Of a stretch of 64,000 bases of DNA, positions 32,202 to 39,989 are shown piece after piece. The notes below the pieces were generated by a model, which did no database searches, was not told where the DNA came from, and saw only the letters and a list, made by a program, of their open reading frames with translations. How positions within the stretch are numbered: position 1 is the first letter of the stretch; every line of letters begins with the position of its first letter. A program made the position numbers and the translations under genes. This DNA comes from CAWCUU01 sp963798855 (lineage in GTDB: Bacteria > Gemmatimonadota > Gemmatimonadetes > Longimicrobiales > RSA9): the NCBI GenBank assembly GCA_963798855.1, contig CAWCUU010000001.1:1054001-1118000 (forward strand), read 5' to 3'.

Positions 32202-33185
32202 TCAGCTCCGGGAGCCCTGGCCTGCGATCGCCGGCGCACGGACGCGACGCTCCGCGATGAGCCACGCGAGCGCCTCGCGGACGGCGGCGAAGCTGCTGTA
32301 GCGCGGCTCGTAGCCCAGGCGGTCGCGCGCCTTCCGTATGCTGCCGCACGGCGAGTGCGCCAGGTGGTCCAGCGTCAGCCGGACGTCCTCCTCCGGGATA
32401 TTGCGCCGCCATTCGTCGAAGGGGAGGAAGCGCAGCGCCGGCTCGCGGCCGAACCAGCCGGCGACCTCCCGCGCGTAGCCGTAGAGCGTGACCGCCGCCG
32501 GCGAGAGCACGTGAAACGCTTCGCCCACCGCGGCCGCGCGTCGGTCGATGGCGCGCTCGAACGCCTGCGCAACGTCGTCGGCGTGAACGTGGTGGAGTGT
32601 CGAGAGTCCCCGGTCGGGAAGCGCCAGTGACGCCCCCGAGGCGAGCGCTTCGAACACGCCGAGGTTGAGGTTTCCCTGCGGGTTGATCGGCGGCCAGCCC
32701 GCGCCCACGATATGGCCCGGGTGCAGAACGGTGGCGGGGAAGCCGGTGCGCTGCACGCGCTCCAGGAGCAGCGCCTCGATCTCCGCCTTGTGAATGCCGT
32801 AGCTGCCGAACGGCCGGCGCGGCTGGGTCTCGGCGGTGGGCGCCACCTCGGTCGGGCCATGCACCCACATCGTCCCGCAGTGGAGGAAGTGGCCGACGCC
32901 GCCGTCCAGCGCCTCGACGAGCTGCAGGCAGCTCTCCGGCTCGAAGCAGATGAGATCGGCGACGGCGTCCGGACGCAGTGCGGCGATGCGGCGGCCGAAC
33001 GTGCCGCGAGCCTCCTCCGCCCGCCGGTCCAGGGTCACACGCTCGACGGCCGCCCACGCAGGGTCGGGATGATACGGCGCTCGCTCACCCCGGCTCACGG
33101 CCACCACCTCGTGCCCGGCCGAGACCAGGCGTGGGGCGAGGTAGCTGCCGACGTGACCGGTGGCGCCGATCACGACGATCCGCAT
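32202..33185 (-). CDS. NAD-dependent epimerase/dehydratase (extended SDR)
   Basis: 327 residues, ATG 33185 with GGAG upstream. The Rossmann start M-R-I-V-V-I-G-A-T-G-H-V-G-S-Y gives the GxTGxxG nucleotide-binding motif. The active-site Tyr and Lys appear in S-Y-G-I-H-K-A-E, preceded by the Thr of FLHCGTMWVHG. VLHPGHIVGAGWPPINPQGN and LHHVHADDVAQAFERAI are standard for extended SDRs acting on sugar nucleotides or, in this subgroup, on unknown substrates. The C-terminal region (NIPEEDVRLTLDHLAHSPCGSIRKARDRLGYEPRYSSFAAVREALAWL) is the usual substrate lid. It runs toward the fragment at 32014 and lies 34 bp downstream of the serine hydrolase gene. Confidence 0.88.
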   Translation of the reverse strand: MRIVVIGATGHVGSYLAPRLVSAGHEVVAVSRGERAPYHPDPAWAAVERVTLDRRAEEARGTFGRRIAALRPDAVADLICFEPESCLQLVEALDGGVGHFLHCGTMWVHGPTEVAPTAETQPRRPFGSYGIHKAEIEALLLERVQRTGFPATVLHPGHIVGAGWPPINPQGNLNLGVFEALASGASLALPDRGLSTLHHVHADDVAQAFERAIDRRAAAVGEAFHVLSPAAVTLYGYAREVAGWFGREPALRFLPFDEWRRNIPEEDVRLTLDHLAHSPCGSIRKARDRLGYEPRYSSFAAVREALAWLIAERRVRAPAIAGQGSRS

Positions 33186-33219
33186 CGTCCCCGCTCCTGG
33201 AAAGGAGAAAGGAGCCCGC

Positions 33220-34773
33220 TCACGGAGCGCCTTTGGTGGCCTTTCCTTCGAGCCGCGGCAGCTTCGTGGGCCCGAACGACACGTTGTACTCGGTATCGAG
33301 CAACAGTCGGCTGCCGCTGAAACGAAAGGTGAGCAGAGAATAGAACGGCGTCTCGGGCGCGACGAGCTTCACCGTGAACACGCTGTCCGAGGCCCACGCG
33401 CCGCTCGCCGCGATGGACGGACGCTCCGGCGCGCTGAGGAAGCGTTCCATGCCATTGGCAAAGCCGTCCGGTCCCATCACCCACGAGCCGATGCCCAACG
33501 GCGTGCGACTCTCGCCGGTCGCCGTACGTACGAGCAGCGCCGGCGCTTTCGAGCTGAGATCGAGCGCGACTGCACGCACGCCGCGATCGTTCGCGGGCAG
33601 CTCGTACCACACCCGCGTGACCCTCGCGGCGAGCTTCGACGTCGGCGCTCCCGGCGCCACACGCACGGTCAGCGTGCCTAGCCTCTCGCGGAGGGCCGCG
33701 CGTGAGGCGCCATCCTCGGCGAGCGGCGCCGGCGCGAACGCGGGGAGCAGCTTGTCCCATACGAGGTTCAGCACGGCCTGCATGTCGCGCACGCCGCTCG
33801 TGATCGCGACGACCGCGTCCTGCTCGGGAAGCACGATCATGTACTGGCCGAAGGCGCCGTCGCCGCGATACGCCCCGTGACGGCAGCGCCAGAACTGGTA
33901 CCCGTACCCCTGCTCCCAGTCACTCGCCGGATCCGAGCCGTTCGACGTCTGCAGTCCGGTCGCCTCGGCGACCCATGCCGCCGGCAAGAGCTGCCGCCCG
34001 TTCCACGTCCCTTTCCGCAGGTAGAGCTGGCCGAGTCGCGCGATGTCCTCCGTGCGCACGGATAGGCCGAAGCCGCCCGCGGAGACTCCCTCCGGACTGG
34101 TCGTCCAGGTGGGGTGCGCAATGCCGAGCGGCCCGAACAGGCGCGGCTCGAGATAATCGAGCACCGTCCGCCCGGTGGCCTTCTGCAGGATCGCCGACAG
34201 CATGTAGGTGGCCGGCGTGTCGTAGAGGAAATGCGTGCCCGGCTTGAACGGCACGGGATGCGCGAGGAACCGATGCACCCACGTCTCCCGCAAGGCGGAG
34301 TCCCCGTCGAGCCAGAACGAGGGTTCGGTCTGTTGCCCCGTATTCATGCGCAGCAGATCGCGGATGCGCATGACACGGAGGTTCGCCGAGGGTTCTGACG
34401 GCGCCTCGTCGGGAAAGAATTTCAGCACCGGGTCGTCGACGCCGAGCTTCCCCTCCGCCACCGCGAAGCCCACAGCCGTCGACGTGAAGCTCTTGCTCAG
34501 CGAGTACAGCATGTGCGGCGTCGACGCAGCGTACGGCAGCCACCATCCCTCGGCGACCACCCGGCCATGACGCACGAGCATGAAGCTGTTCATCGCGTCG
34601 ATCGCCGTGTCCGCCGCTTGCACGAAGGCCAGCACCGCCGAGGACGAGACGCCCTGGCTCTCCGGCGTCTCGCGCGGCAGCGCGCCAGGGTCCTGCGCAT
34701 CGAGCCGCAGCACGCCGAGGCATGCGAGCAGGATCGCCGCGCAGAGCGAGCGTGCTTTCCTTGGAGCGATCAT
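33220..34773 (-). CDS. Exported serine hydrolase, beta-lactamase/class C family
   Basis: 517 residues from ATG 34773 (MIAPRKARSLCAAILLACLG); upstream ATGs at 34845 and 34815 give implausible leaders. Signal peptide ending LDAQ. The catalytic S-x-x-K motif is Y-S-L-S-K-S-F and the second motif is Y-D-T in FLYDTPATYMLSAIL. Further family features are RIRDLLRMNTGQQ, LFGPLGIAHPTWTTSPEGVSAGGFGLSVRTEDIARLGQLYL and GYGYQFWRCRHGAYRGDGAFGQ. A C-terminal ~150-residue beta domain follows (RVTRVWYELPANDRGV to SFGPTKLPRLEG). Class C relatives include esterases, DD-peptidases and amidases; the substrate is not predictable. 34 bp upstream of the epimerase gene and possibly co-transcribed. Confidence 0.88.
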   Translation of the reverse strand: MIAPRKARSLCAAILLACLGVLRLDAQDPGALPRETPESQGVSSSAVLAFVQAADTAIDAMNSFMLVRHGRVVAEGWWLPYAASTPHMLYSLSKSFTSTAVGFAVAEGKLGVDDPVLKFFPDEAPSEPSANLRVMRIRDLLRMNTGQQTEPSFWLDGDSALRETWVHRFLAHPVPFKPGTHFLYDTPATYMLSAILQKATGRTVLDYLEPRLFGPLGIAHPTWTTSPEGVSAGGFGLSVRTEDIARLGQLYLRKGTWNGRQLLPAAWVAEATGLQTSNGSDPASDWEQGYGYQFWRCRHGAYRGDGAFGQYMIVLPEQDAVVAITSGVRDMQAVLNLVWDKLLPAFAPAPLAEDGASRAALRERLGTLTVRVAPGAPTSKLAARVTRVWYELPANDRGVRAVALDLSSKAPALLVRTATGESRTPLGIGSWVMGPDGFANGMERFLSAPERPSIAASGAWASDSVFTVKLVAPETPFYSLLTFRFSGSRLLLDTEYNVSFGPTKLPRLEGKATKGAP

Positions 34774-34885
34774 GGCACGAGGGCGAGAGGATGAGAGGAT
34801 GGTGGCCGGAGTCATAGGCGCGAAGGAAACCGGTCGCCGTGCCACGCGGGCTACGGGATCGTGAGCACCGTGGGCGGATCGGCGG

Positions 34886-35485
34886 CTATGCCGCCGCGCT
34901 CGTGAGCGCCGGGTGACGCCTGGCGCACGCGCACCGCGGCACCGCCGTCTCGCCCGCGGGGGGATACACGTGGTAGTACATGGCGACGACCATGGGGATG
35001 AACACCGCCGTGTTGTAGATCAGATGCAGCTCGACGCGCGGGATCCAGATCTGTCCGATGCTCGTCGGCACGCTGCCGCCGAACAGGTAGTGGTGGGTCA
35101 TCGCCTGGAAGAACAGCAGAGCGTGCTCGATGTGGTGCCAGAACTGGATCCAGAACGAGATCATCCACCACGTGTACCCCTTGCCCGTGAATGCGCGGCG
35201 CAGCACCCAGAGGCCGGCCAGCATCACCAGCGCGTAGCCGTAGTGCAGCGACTCGTTCCTGATGATCGACGGCCAGATCAAGCCGAGCATCCCGAGTGAC
35301 CGGGGCCGGGGCCAGTGGAGCACGTACACCTGATACGCCTGGAAGAGGTGCTCGCCCCAATGCGCGATCACGATCGCCAGAAAGATCTGGAGGCTCGGCT
35401 TGTGCCAGCGCGTATTGAGCGCCTCCGACCACCCGCTCGAGTGACCGATGCTCGTCGCGCCTACGGAGGCGGCTACTCCTCCCAT
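34886..35485 (-). CDS. Histidine-rich polytopic membrane protein of unknown function
   Basis: 199 residues, ATG 35485. Four to five hydrophobic helices: LQIFLAIVIAHWGEHLFQAYQVYVLHW, YGYALVMLAGLWVLRR, WWMISFWIQFWHHIEHALLFFQAM and LHLIYNTAVFIPMVVAMYYHVY. Histidines recur in helices (AHWGEHLFQ, WHHIEHALL, HHYLFGG, YYHVYPP), suggesting metal or haem ligands in the membrane. Proteins with this WHHIEH pattern occur in Actinobacteria and Gemmatimonadota without assigned function. It lies alone between the serine hydrolase gene and the ssrA-like relic at 35689. Confidence 0.7.
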   Translation of the reverse strand: MGGVAASVGATSIGHSSGWSEALNTRWHKPSLQIFLAIVIAHWGEHLFQAYQVYVLHWPRPRSLGMLGLIWPSIIRNESLHYGYALVMLAGLWVLRRAFTGKGYTWWMISFWIQFWHHIEHALLFFQAMTHHYLFGGSVPTSIGQIWIPRVELHLIYNTAVFIPMVVAMYYHVYPPAGETAVPRCACARRHPALTSAAA

Positions 35486-35688
35486 TTCGGTCTCCTGGTG
35501 CGGGCGGGCTGGGTTTCCTCGACGCTACAATTGCCGTCGGGGTCCGGCGCGTCAAGCGGCGGGCGCCGAGCGGGAGTCGCTCGCCGCGATACTGCCCCAC
35601 AGCGCGGAATTCACCGCTAGCGATCTCGACGCGGACTGAGCTGCGGCTCGACTACGAACGATCCTCGGTCGCCGCGCTTCTCTCGGTG

Positions 35689-35705
35689 CGACTCCCGCCG
35701 GCTCA
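35689..35705 (+). repeat. Short ssrA-3'-end-like relic
   Basis: CGACTCCCGCCGGCTCA matches the T-arm/acceptor end of ssrA (3233-3252) over 16 of 17 bases. The preceding GCGCTTCTCTCGG is reminiscent of the boundary repeats at 3349 and 4709. No tRNA can be folded around it. The surrounding gap 35486-35951 holds no gene; its last bases carry the AGGAGG site of the cupin gene. Confidence 0.45.
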
Positions 35706-35951
35706 ATAGTCCCTGGGCCACGCCTCGTGCTCGTCACGCTCGCCGCTCGCCTCCCGATCTCCGACGCACGGGGTGATCCGCCGGAAGTCGACGCATCCCC
35801 GCATGCGTGAGCCGTCGCGACTCCGTTTTCGGCTTCTCGAGTTGGAGGTCGAGTCGACGGGTGACGAGCCGGGGTGGAGCGGACTGGTCGCTCCCTCTCG
35901 CGCCCATCGCTGGATCGACCGACTACGCACCCTAGAGAAAAGGAGGTTCCG

Positions 35952-36500
35952 ATGTTCAGCCACCCCCGCCACGCCGCGGCCACCCTCGTTCTGGCGCTCG
36001 CTGTCGTCGCCTGTAACGACCCGTCGAATCCGCAGGAGCCGGTTGCGGGATCCGTGCGCGCCTCGGCGGCCGCCAGCACCGGCGGCGACCACGCGCTCAT
36101 CAACGGCCAGCCGATCCAGTGGGGGGACGCGCTCCCCTGCTTCCGGCCGGGCGCGAAGCTGGCGGTGATCGAGGGCAACCCCCTGACCCCGGGGAAGGTG
36201 TGGGCCGTCCGCATCCTGTTCCCGGATGGGTACGTGGTCGACCCGCATTGGCATCCCACGGACGAAAACGTGACGGTGCTGAGCGGCACGCTCCTGTTCG
36301 GCTTCGGCGACACATTCGACGAGAGCACGATGACCGCGTACGGGAAGGGCGGCTTCGTGACCGCCGCCGCGCACGTGAATCACTACGTGAAAGCCCGCGG
36401 CCGGACGGAAATCCAGCTCCACGGCATGGGACCCTTCGCGCTCTTCTACGTGGACAACGCTCACGGTGACGTCCCCGACTGTCCGCTGCCCTCGTCCTGA
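35952..36500 (+). CDS. Cupin-domain lipoprotein
   Basis: 182 residues from ATG 35952, with AGGAGG at 35941-35946. Lipoprotein signal TLVLALAVVAC-N with Cys21. The mature part is a single cupin: motif 1 D-P-H-W-H-P-T-D-E-N-V-T-V-L-S-G-T gives the H-x-H-x(4)-E metal ligands, and motif 2 contains AAHVNHYVKARGRTEIQLHG. So it is a small metal-binding beta-barrel anchored in the envelope. Related exported cupins are annotated only as cupin domain proteins; dioxygenase, isomerase or binding roles are possible. Confidence 0.82.
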   Translation: MFSHPRHAAATLVLALAVVACNDPSNPQEPVAGSVRASAAASTGGDHALINGQPIQWGDALPCFRPGAKLAVIEGNPLTPGKVWAVRILFPDGYVVDPHWHPTDENVTVLSGTLLFGFGDTFDESTMTAYGKGGFVTAAAHVNHYVKARGRTEIQLHGMGPFALFYVDNAHGDVPDCPLPSS

Positions 36501-36506
36501 CCTCAG

Positions 36507-36781
36507 CAGGTCGCTGAAGAACTGGAGCGAGCCACGTTGCGGGCGCCACGGGGCCGGATCCGAGGCGGCGCGACGACGCGATGTCGAACGCCATCGGGGA
36601 GGAGCGTCAACGCGGGAGATGGCGCCGTGCCGCCCGCAACCCGATGGGCGCATGGCGGTTGCGCGGGTGATCCTTCGTCTCTCGTCGTCACCAATGCGCA
36701 GGGCATCGCTTCCTCCTCGTTCCTCGGCTGAGCCGCGCAAGCGGCACGCGCGCGGCCACACCCCAGTTCTTCAGCGACCTG
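36507..36781. mobile_element. 275-bp element with 19-bp perfect inverted ends (MITE-like)
   Basis: CAGGTCGCTGAAGAACTGG at 36507-36525 and its exact reverse complement at 36763-36781. The ends resemble those of IS1182/IS5-like elements (GTCGCTGAAxAACT), but there is no transposase inside. The interior on the plus strand shows GDGAVPPATRW and VTNAQGIASSSFLG, reminiscent of a bacterial Ig-like (Big_1) domain tail. So either a MITE picked up gene debris, or the repeats formed around a relic. The rest of 36501-36837 has no gene. Confidence 0.55.
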
Positions 36782-36837
36782 TTAGACCGCGCGTCCGTTC
36801 CGGGCGTGGCCACGATCGGCCATGCCCGGGCGGACGG

Positions 36838-37599
36838 CTACACGCCCGCCACGCGCCGCTTGTACTCGCGGAGGGCGGCGTCGAGCCGATCCATTGCCGT
36901 CGTGTCGCCGGGGATGTTGTGGGAGGGGTGGATGTAGAGCTCGACGCCACGCCCGGCCAGCGTCTCCGCGACGGTGGTGATGGTCATCCAGACCACCGTC
37001 ACGAACGCCATCGTGGAGAGCGGGCCGACCCTGTCGAAGTGGTTCTCGATCGCGACGGAGGCGTCGACGGCGGGAACGCGGGTGTCGATGACCACGTCGG
37101 CGATGTCGAAGAGCTTCTTCCCGGAGGGATGGCGGCTCTTCGTGTCGGCGAAGGCCTCGCGCGACCCGGCCACGACCACCTTCATCCCCAGCTCCTTCGC
37201 CCGGAGCGCGACGTCGATGTTCACGACGTTGATCCCCGAGTGCGAAAAGATCCAGATCGCATCGCGCGGATCGAAGGTATAGCTCTTCATGATCTGGCGG
37301 CCGAATCCTTCGGCGCGCTCGAGGAAGAGGAACTGGTGGATCCCCATTTCCCCGGTGATGTGGGTGAAATACGTCAGCGGCAGCTCGATCATGGGGTGGA
37401 AGCCCACCATGCCGCCGATGCGCGGGTACATCTCCTCGACCGGCAGGGTCGCGTGCCCGCAGCCGAAGGTGTGCACCCAGCGCTCGGCCTCGATCGTGTC
37501 GGCCATGATCGCCGCCGCCGCCCTGATGTTGTCGATCTGCGTCTTCTCGATCTCCGCCATCACGGCCCGGGCGTTGCCCAGCCATTCGAGTGCGAGCAT
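36838..37599 (-). CDS. SIS-domain sugar-phosphate isomerase/binding protein (UPF0309-like)
   Basis: 253 residues from ATG 37599, six bases after GGAG. An N-terminal helix (AVMAEIEKTQIDNIRAAAAIMADTI) precedes the SIS fold: VHTFGCGHATLPVEEMYPRIGG, then AIWIFSHSGINVVNIDVALRAKELGMKVVVAG, then LFDIADVVIDTRVPAVDASVAI. SIS domains bind phosphosugars; UPF0309 members are linked to N-acetylhexosamine or ketose-phosphate isomerisation. It ends the run GH9-ROK-MFS-SIS, 17 bp after the MFS stop, so it is likely the last step of a sugar uptake and phosphorylation pathway: sugar imported by MFS, phosphorylated by ROK, then isomerised here. Confidence 0.82.
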   Translation of the reverse strand: MLALEWLGNARAVMAEIEKTQIDNIRAAAAIMADTIEAERWVHTFGCGHATLPVEEMYPRIGGMVGFHPMIELPLTYFTHITGEMGIHQFLFLERAEGFGRQIMKSYTFDPRDAIWIFSHSGINVVNIDVALRAKELGMKVVVAGSREAFADTKSRHPSGKKLFDIADVVIDTRVPAVDASVAIENHFDRVGPLSTMAFVTVVWMTITTVAETLAGRGVELYIHPSHNIPGDTTAMDRLDAALREYKRRVAGV

Positions 37600-37616
37600 C
37601 CGGCTCTCCAGCGAAT

Positions 37617-38825
37617 TCAGTGAGTGGAGGGGGCGGTCGCGGAAGGCTCCGTCGCCGCCGGCGCAGCGGCCTCGGGTGTGCGGGCCATCCGCCGCAGCAC
37701 GATCGCGAGCAGGCCCAGCTGCACGAGCAGTGCGGCCGGGACGATGACGAGCGACGGCCGCAGGCCGTAGCGATCGCCCAGCGCGCCTGTCAGACCCGGT
37801 AGCAGCGACCCGCCGGTCAGCGCCATCACCAGCACGATGCTGAAGGCGGTTCCGGTGAGCGCGGCGTAGCGGTCGCCGACGTAGGAGAGGACGACCGGGA
37901 AGCCGGCGGCCAGCCCGACGCCGAGGACGAAGACGCCGGCGGCACCCGGCGCCGCGGTCCGGGACGCCAGCAGCAGGATGGTGCCGACGAACGCGACGGT
38001 CATGCAGCCGAGGAGGAGGCGGGCGGGCCGGATGCTCCGGAGCACGGTGCCCAGCGCGAGCCGCATGAGCATCATGCCGAACCAGAAGAGCGAGAGAACG
38101 AGCAGGGCCTGCTGCCCCTGCAGCCCCAGATCCTCCTTGAAGTAGGTCGAGGTCCAGCCGCCCACCGTGCTCTCCATGCCGCTCTCCAGGAAGAGCATGG
38201 CCCCGAGCAGCCAGAGCAGGGGCTCGCCGAGAAGGGCCGCGGCTTTCCGGATCGGGAAGCCCTGCGCGTGCTTGGCGGGCGGGAACGGCACCGCGAGCGT
38301 GAAGACGATCGGCACGAGGAGGGTGAGGCCGACCACGGCGATGAGCGCGGAGTAGGAGAACCGGCCGAGCAGCATCGCCAGCATGAAGGGCATGCCCACC
38401 GCGCCGATGCCGAAGACCATACCCAGAAGCGCCAGCCCCGCGCTGCGCCTTTCCTCGCTGATGTCGGCGACGACCGCGTTGGTGCCGCCGTTGATGATCC
38501 CGCCGCCGATGCCCACCAGCACGATGGCCGGGGTCAGCCAGGCGTAGGACGGGGCGAGCGCGATGCCTTCCAGCCCGACGAGAGCCAGGGCGCAGGATCC
38601 CGCCAGCATCGCCCGAAAGCCGTAGCGGTCGGCGACCGGCCCCATGAGCAGCGAGCCCACGAGCACGCCCACCAACATCAGGCTGAGCAGGCCGCCGGCG
38701 TCGGTCTTGTCGATCCCGAACCGCTCGATGAGCGACGGCAGGATGGACCCGAGCGTGGTGAAGATGATGCCGAAGGCCACCATCCCGAGGCAAGCCGCGG
38801 TGAAGACCAGCTTCCGGTTGAACAT
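37617..38825 (-). CDS. MFS sugar transporter
   Basis: 402 residues from ATG 38825, preceded by GAGGTGA; only five bases separate it from the stop of the ROK kinase gene. Twelve hydrophobic helices are visible, with the MFS loop-2/3 signature G-P-V-A-D-R-Y-G-F-R, GIGGGIINGGTNAVVADISEERRSAGLALLGMVFGIG (helices 4-5, as in FucP-type and related sugar porters), and GDRYAALTGTAFSIVLVMALTGGSLLPGLTGALGDRYG in the second half. It likely carries the released mono- or oligosaccharide through the cytoplasmic membrane. The tail is Ala/Thr-rich. Central gene of the ROK-MFS-SIS operon. Confidence 0.88.
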   Translation of the reverse strand: MFNRKLVFTAACLGMVAFGIIFTTLGSILPSLIERFGIDKTDAGGLLSLMLVGVLVGSLLMGPVADRYGFRAMLAGSCALALVGLEGIALAPSYAWLTPAIVLVGIGGGIINGGTNAVVADISEERRSAGLALLGMVFGIGAVGMPFMLAMLLGRFSYSALIAVVGLTLLVPIVFTLAVPFPPAKHAQGFPIRKAAALLGEPLLWLLGAMLFLESGMESTVGGWTSTYFKEDLGLQGQQALLVLSLFWFGMMLMRLALGTVLRSIRPARLLLGCMTVAFVGTILLLASRTAAPGAAGVFVLGVGLAAGFPVVLSYVGDRYAALTGTAFSIVLVMALTGGSLLPGLTGALGDRYGLRPSLVIVPAALLVQLGLLAIVLRRMARTPEAAAPAATEPSATAPSTH

Positions 38826-38830
38826 GCCGC

Positions 38831-39817
38831 TCACCTCGCGCTGGCGTCGACGTCGTCGGTGGCGGTGGCCGGGCTCAGGGCGCGCAGCGCCAGGTGCCCC
38901 GCCCCCACGACCCCGGCATCACCGCCCAGGGCCGAGACCGCCAACCGAACCTTCGGCGTGCTGATCGGCTGCCCCCACAGCAGTGCCTCCTGCCGGATCC
39001 GGTCCAGATACCTGGCCGCCGGCCCGAAGACACCACCGCCGAAGATCACGATCTCCGGGTCGAAGAGACTGGCGTAGTTGGCAACGGCCATTCCCCAGAA
39101 GGCGATGGCGTTCTCGATGACCCGCACCGCCAGCGGATCTCCCACCTCCGCGGCCTCGAAGACCGCCGCCGTCGTGATCTCGGGCACCCGACCAAGCGCG
39201 CTCTCGTGCTCCGGCGCCTCCACCAGGTAGTCGTGCGCGACGCGGACGATCCCCGGGCCGGAAGCGTTGTACTCGAAGCAGCCCACCTTGCGGTAGCCGG
39301 CGCGGTACGGGCGGTCCAGCGCCAGCCAGCCGGTCGCGCCTGCGATGTCCCGGGCGCCGCGCAGCAGGTGGCCGTTGGCCAGGATCCCGGCGCCGATGCC
39401 CGTGCCCACCGCCACGAAGATCGCATCGCGCGCCCCCTTCGCCGCCCCCAGCCACGCCTCGCCCAGAATGTAGCCTGCGCGGTCGCTGTCGATCGCCACG
39501 ACCATGTCCGGCGCCGCCAGCGCTCGCAGCTCGTCGCGCAGCGGGTAGTCGTCCCAGCCGCCTATGTTCGGCGCCCACACGCTTCCCCGCGCAGACCGGT
39601 AGATCCCGGGCACGATCGCGCCCAGCGCGCGCGGCGGCTCCTCCCGCCCGGCCGGCCCGTGCAGCAGCCGTTCCGCCACCTCACGCACGAGCGCGCCCAC
39701 CGCGGCGCCATCGCGACCCGCGATCGGCGCCGCCTCCCGCGCGACGATCTCGCCGTTCTCGCGGAAGAGCGCCGCCGCGATCTTCGACCCGCCGATGTCG
39801 ATGCCGAGGACGGTCAT
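38831..39817 (-). CDS. ROK family sugar kinase
   Basis: 328 residues, ATG 39817 (MTVLGIDIGGSKIAAALF). The phosphate-1 motif G-I-D-I-G-G-S-K, the catalytic Asp region VVAIDSDRAGYILGEAWLGAAKG, phosphate-2 FVAVGTGIGAGILANG, and the adenosine motif IVIFGGGVFGPAARYLDRIRQEAL are all present. The ROK zinc motif is altered: GCFEYNASGPGIVR replaces the usual GxxGCxExxxSG with only one Cys, which places it in the subgroup without the full C-x-C-x4-C site. It probably phosphorylates a hexose or N-acetylhexosamine delivered by the adjacent MFS porter. Possibly co-transcribed with GH9 172 bp upstream. Confidence 0.87.
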   Translation of the reverse strand: MTVLGIDIGGSKIAAALFRENGEIVAREAAPIAGRDGAAVGALVREVAERLLHGPAGREEPPRALGAIVPGIYRSARGSVWAPNIGGWDDYPLRDELRALAAPDMVVAIDSDRAGYILGEAWLGAAKGARDAIFVAVGTGIGAGILANGHLLRGARDIAGATGWLALDRPYRAGYRKVGCFEYNASGPGIVRVAHDYLVEAPEHESALGRVPEITTAAVFEAAEVGDPLAVRVIENAIAFWGMAVANYASLFDPEIVIFGGGVFGPAARYLDRIRQEALLWGQPISTPKVRLAVSALGGDAGVVGAGHLALRALSPATATDDVDASAR

Positions 39818-39989
39818 GGCCGCTTGCTTTCGTCTTCCCGCGTCCAGGGATGGGGCAACGGAGTACCTGCGGGCGGTCCCCACCTTCCTAAACAGCGTGA
39901 CGCGGAGCGCTCGGACAAGGTCGGAGCAAACGGAGTGGACCGCCGTTTTCGGGCACTCGATACACGCCGACGCCTCCGTGACACGATGT

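Noticed and set aside
35640..35705. tRNA gene ending in CGACTCCCGCCGGCTC
   Set aside because: No matching acceptor, D or anticodon arm upstream; only the T-arm/acceptor end resembles ssrA.
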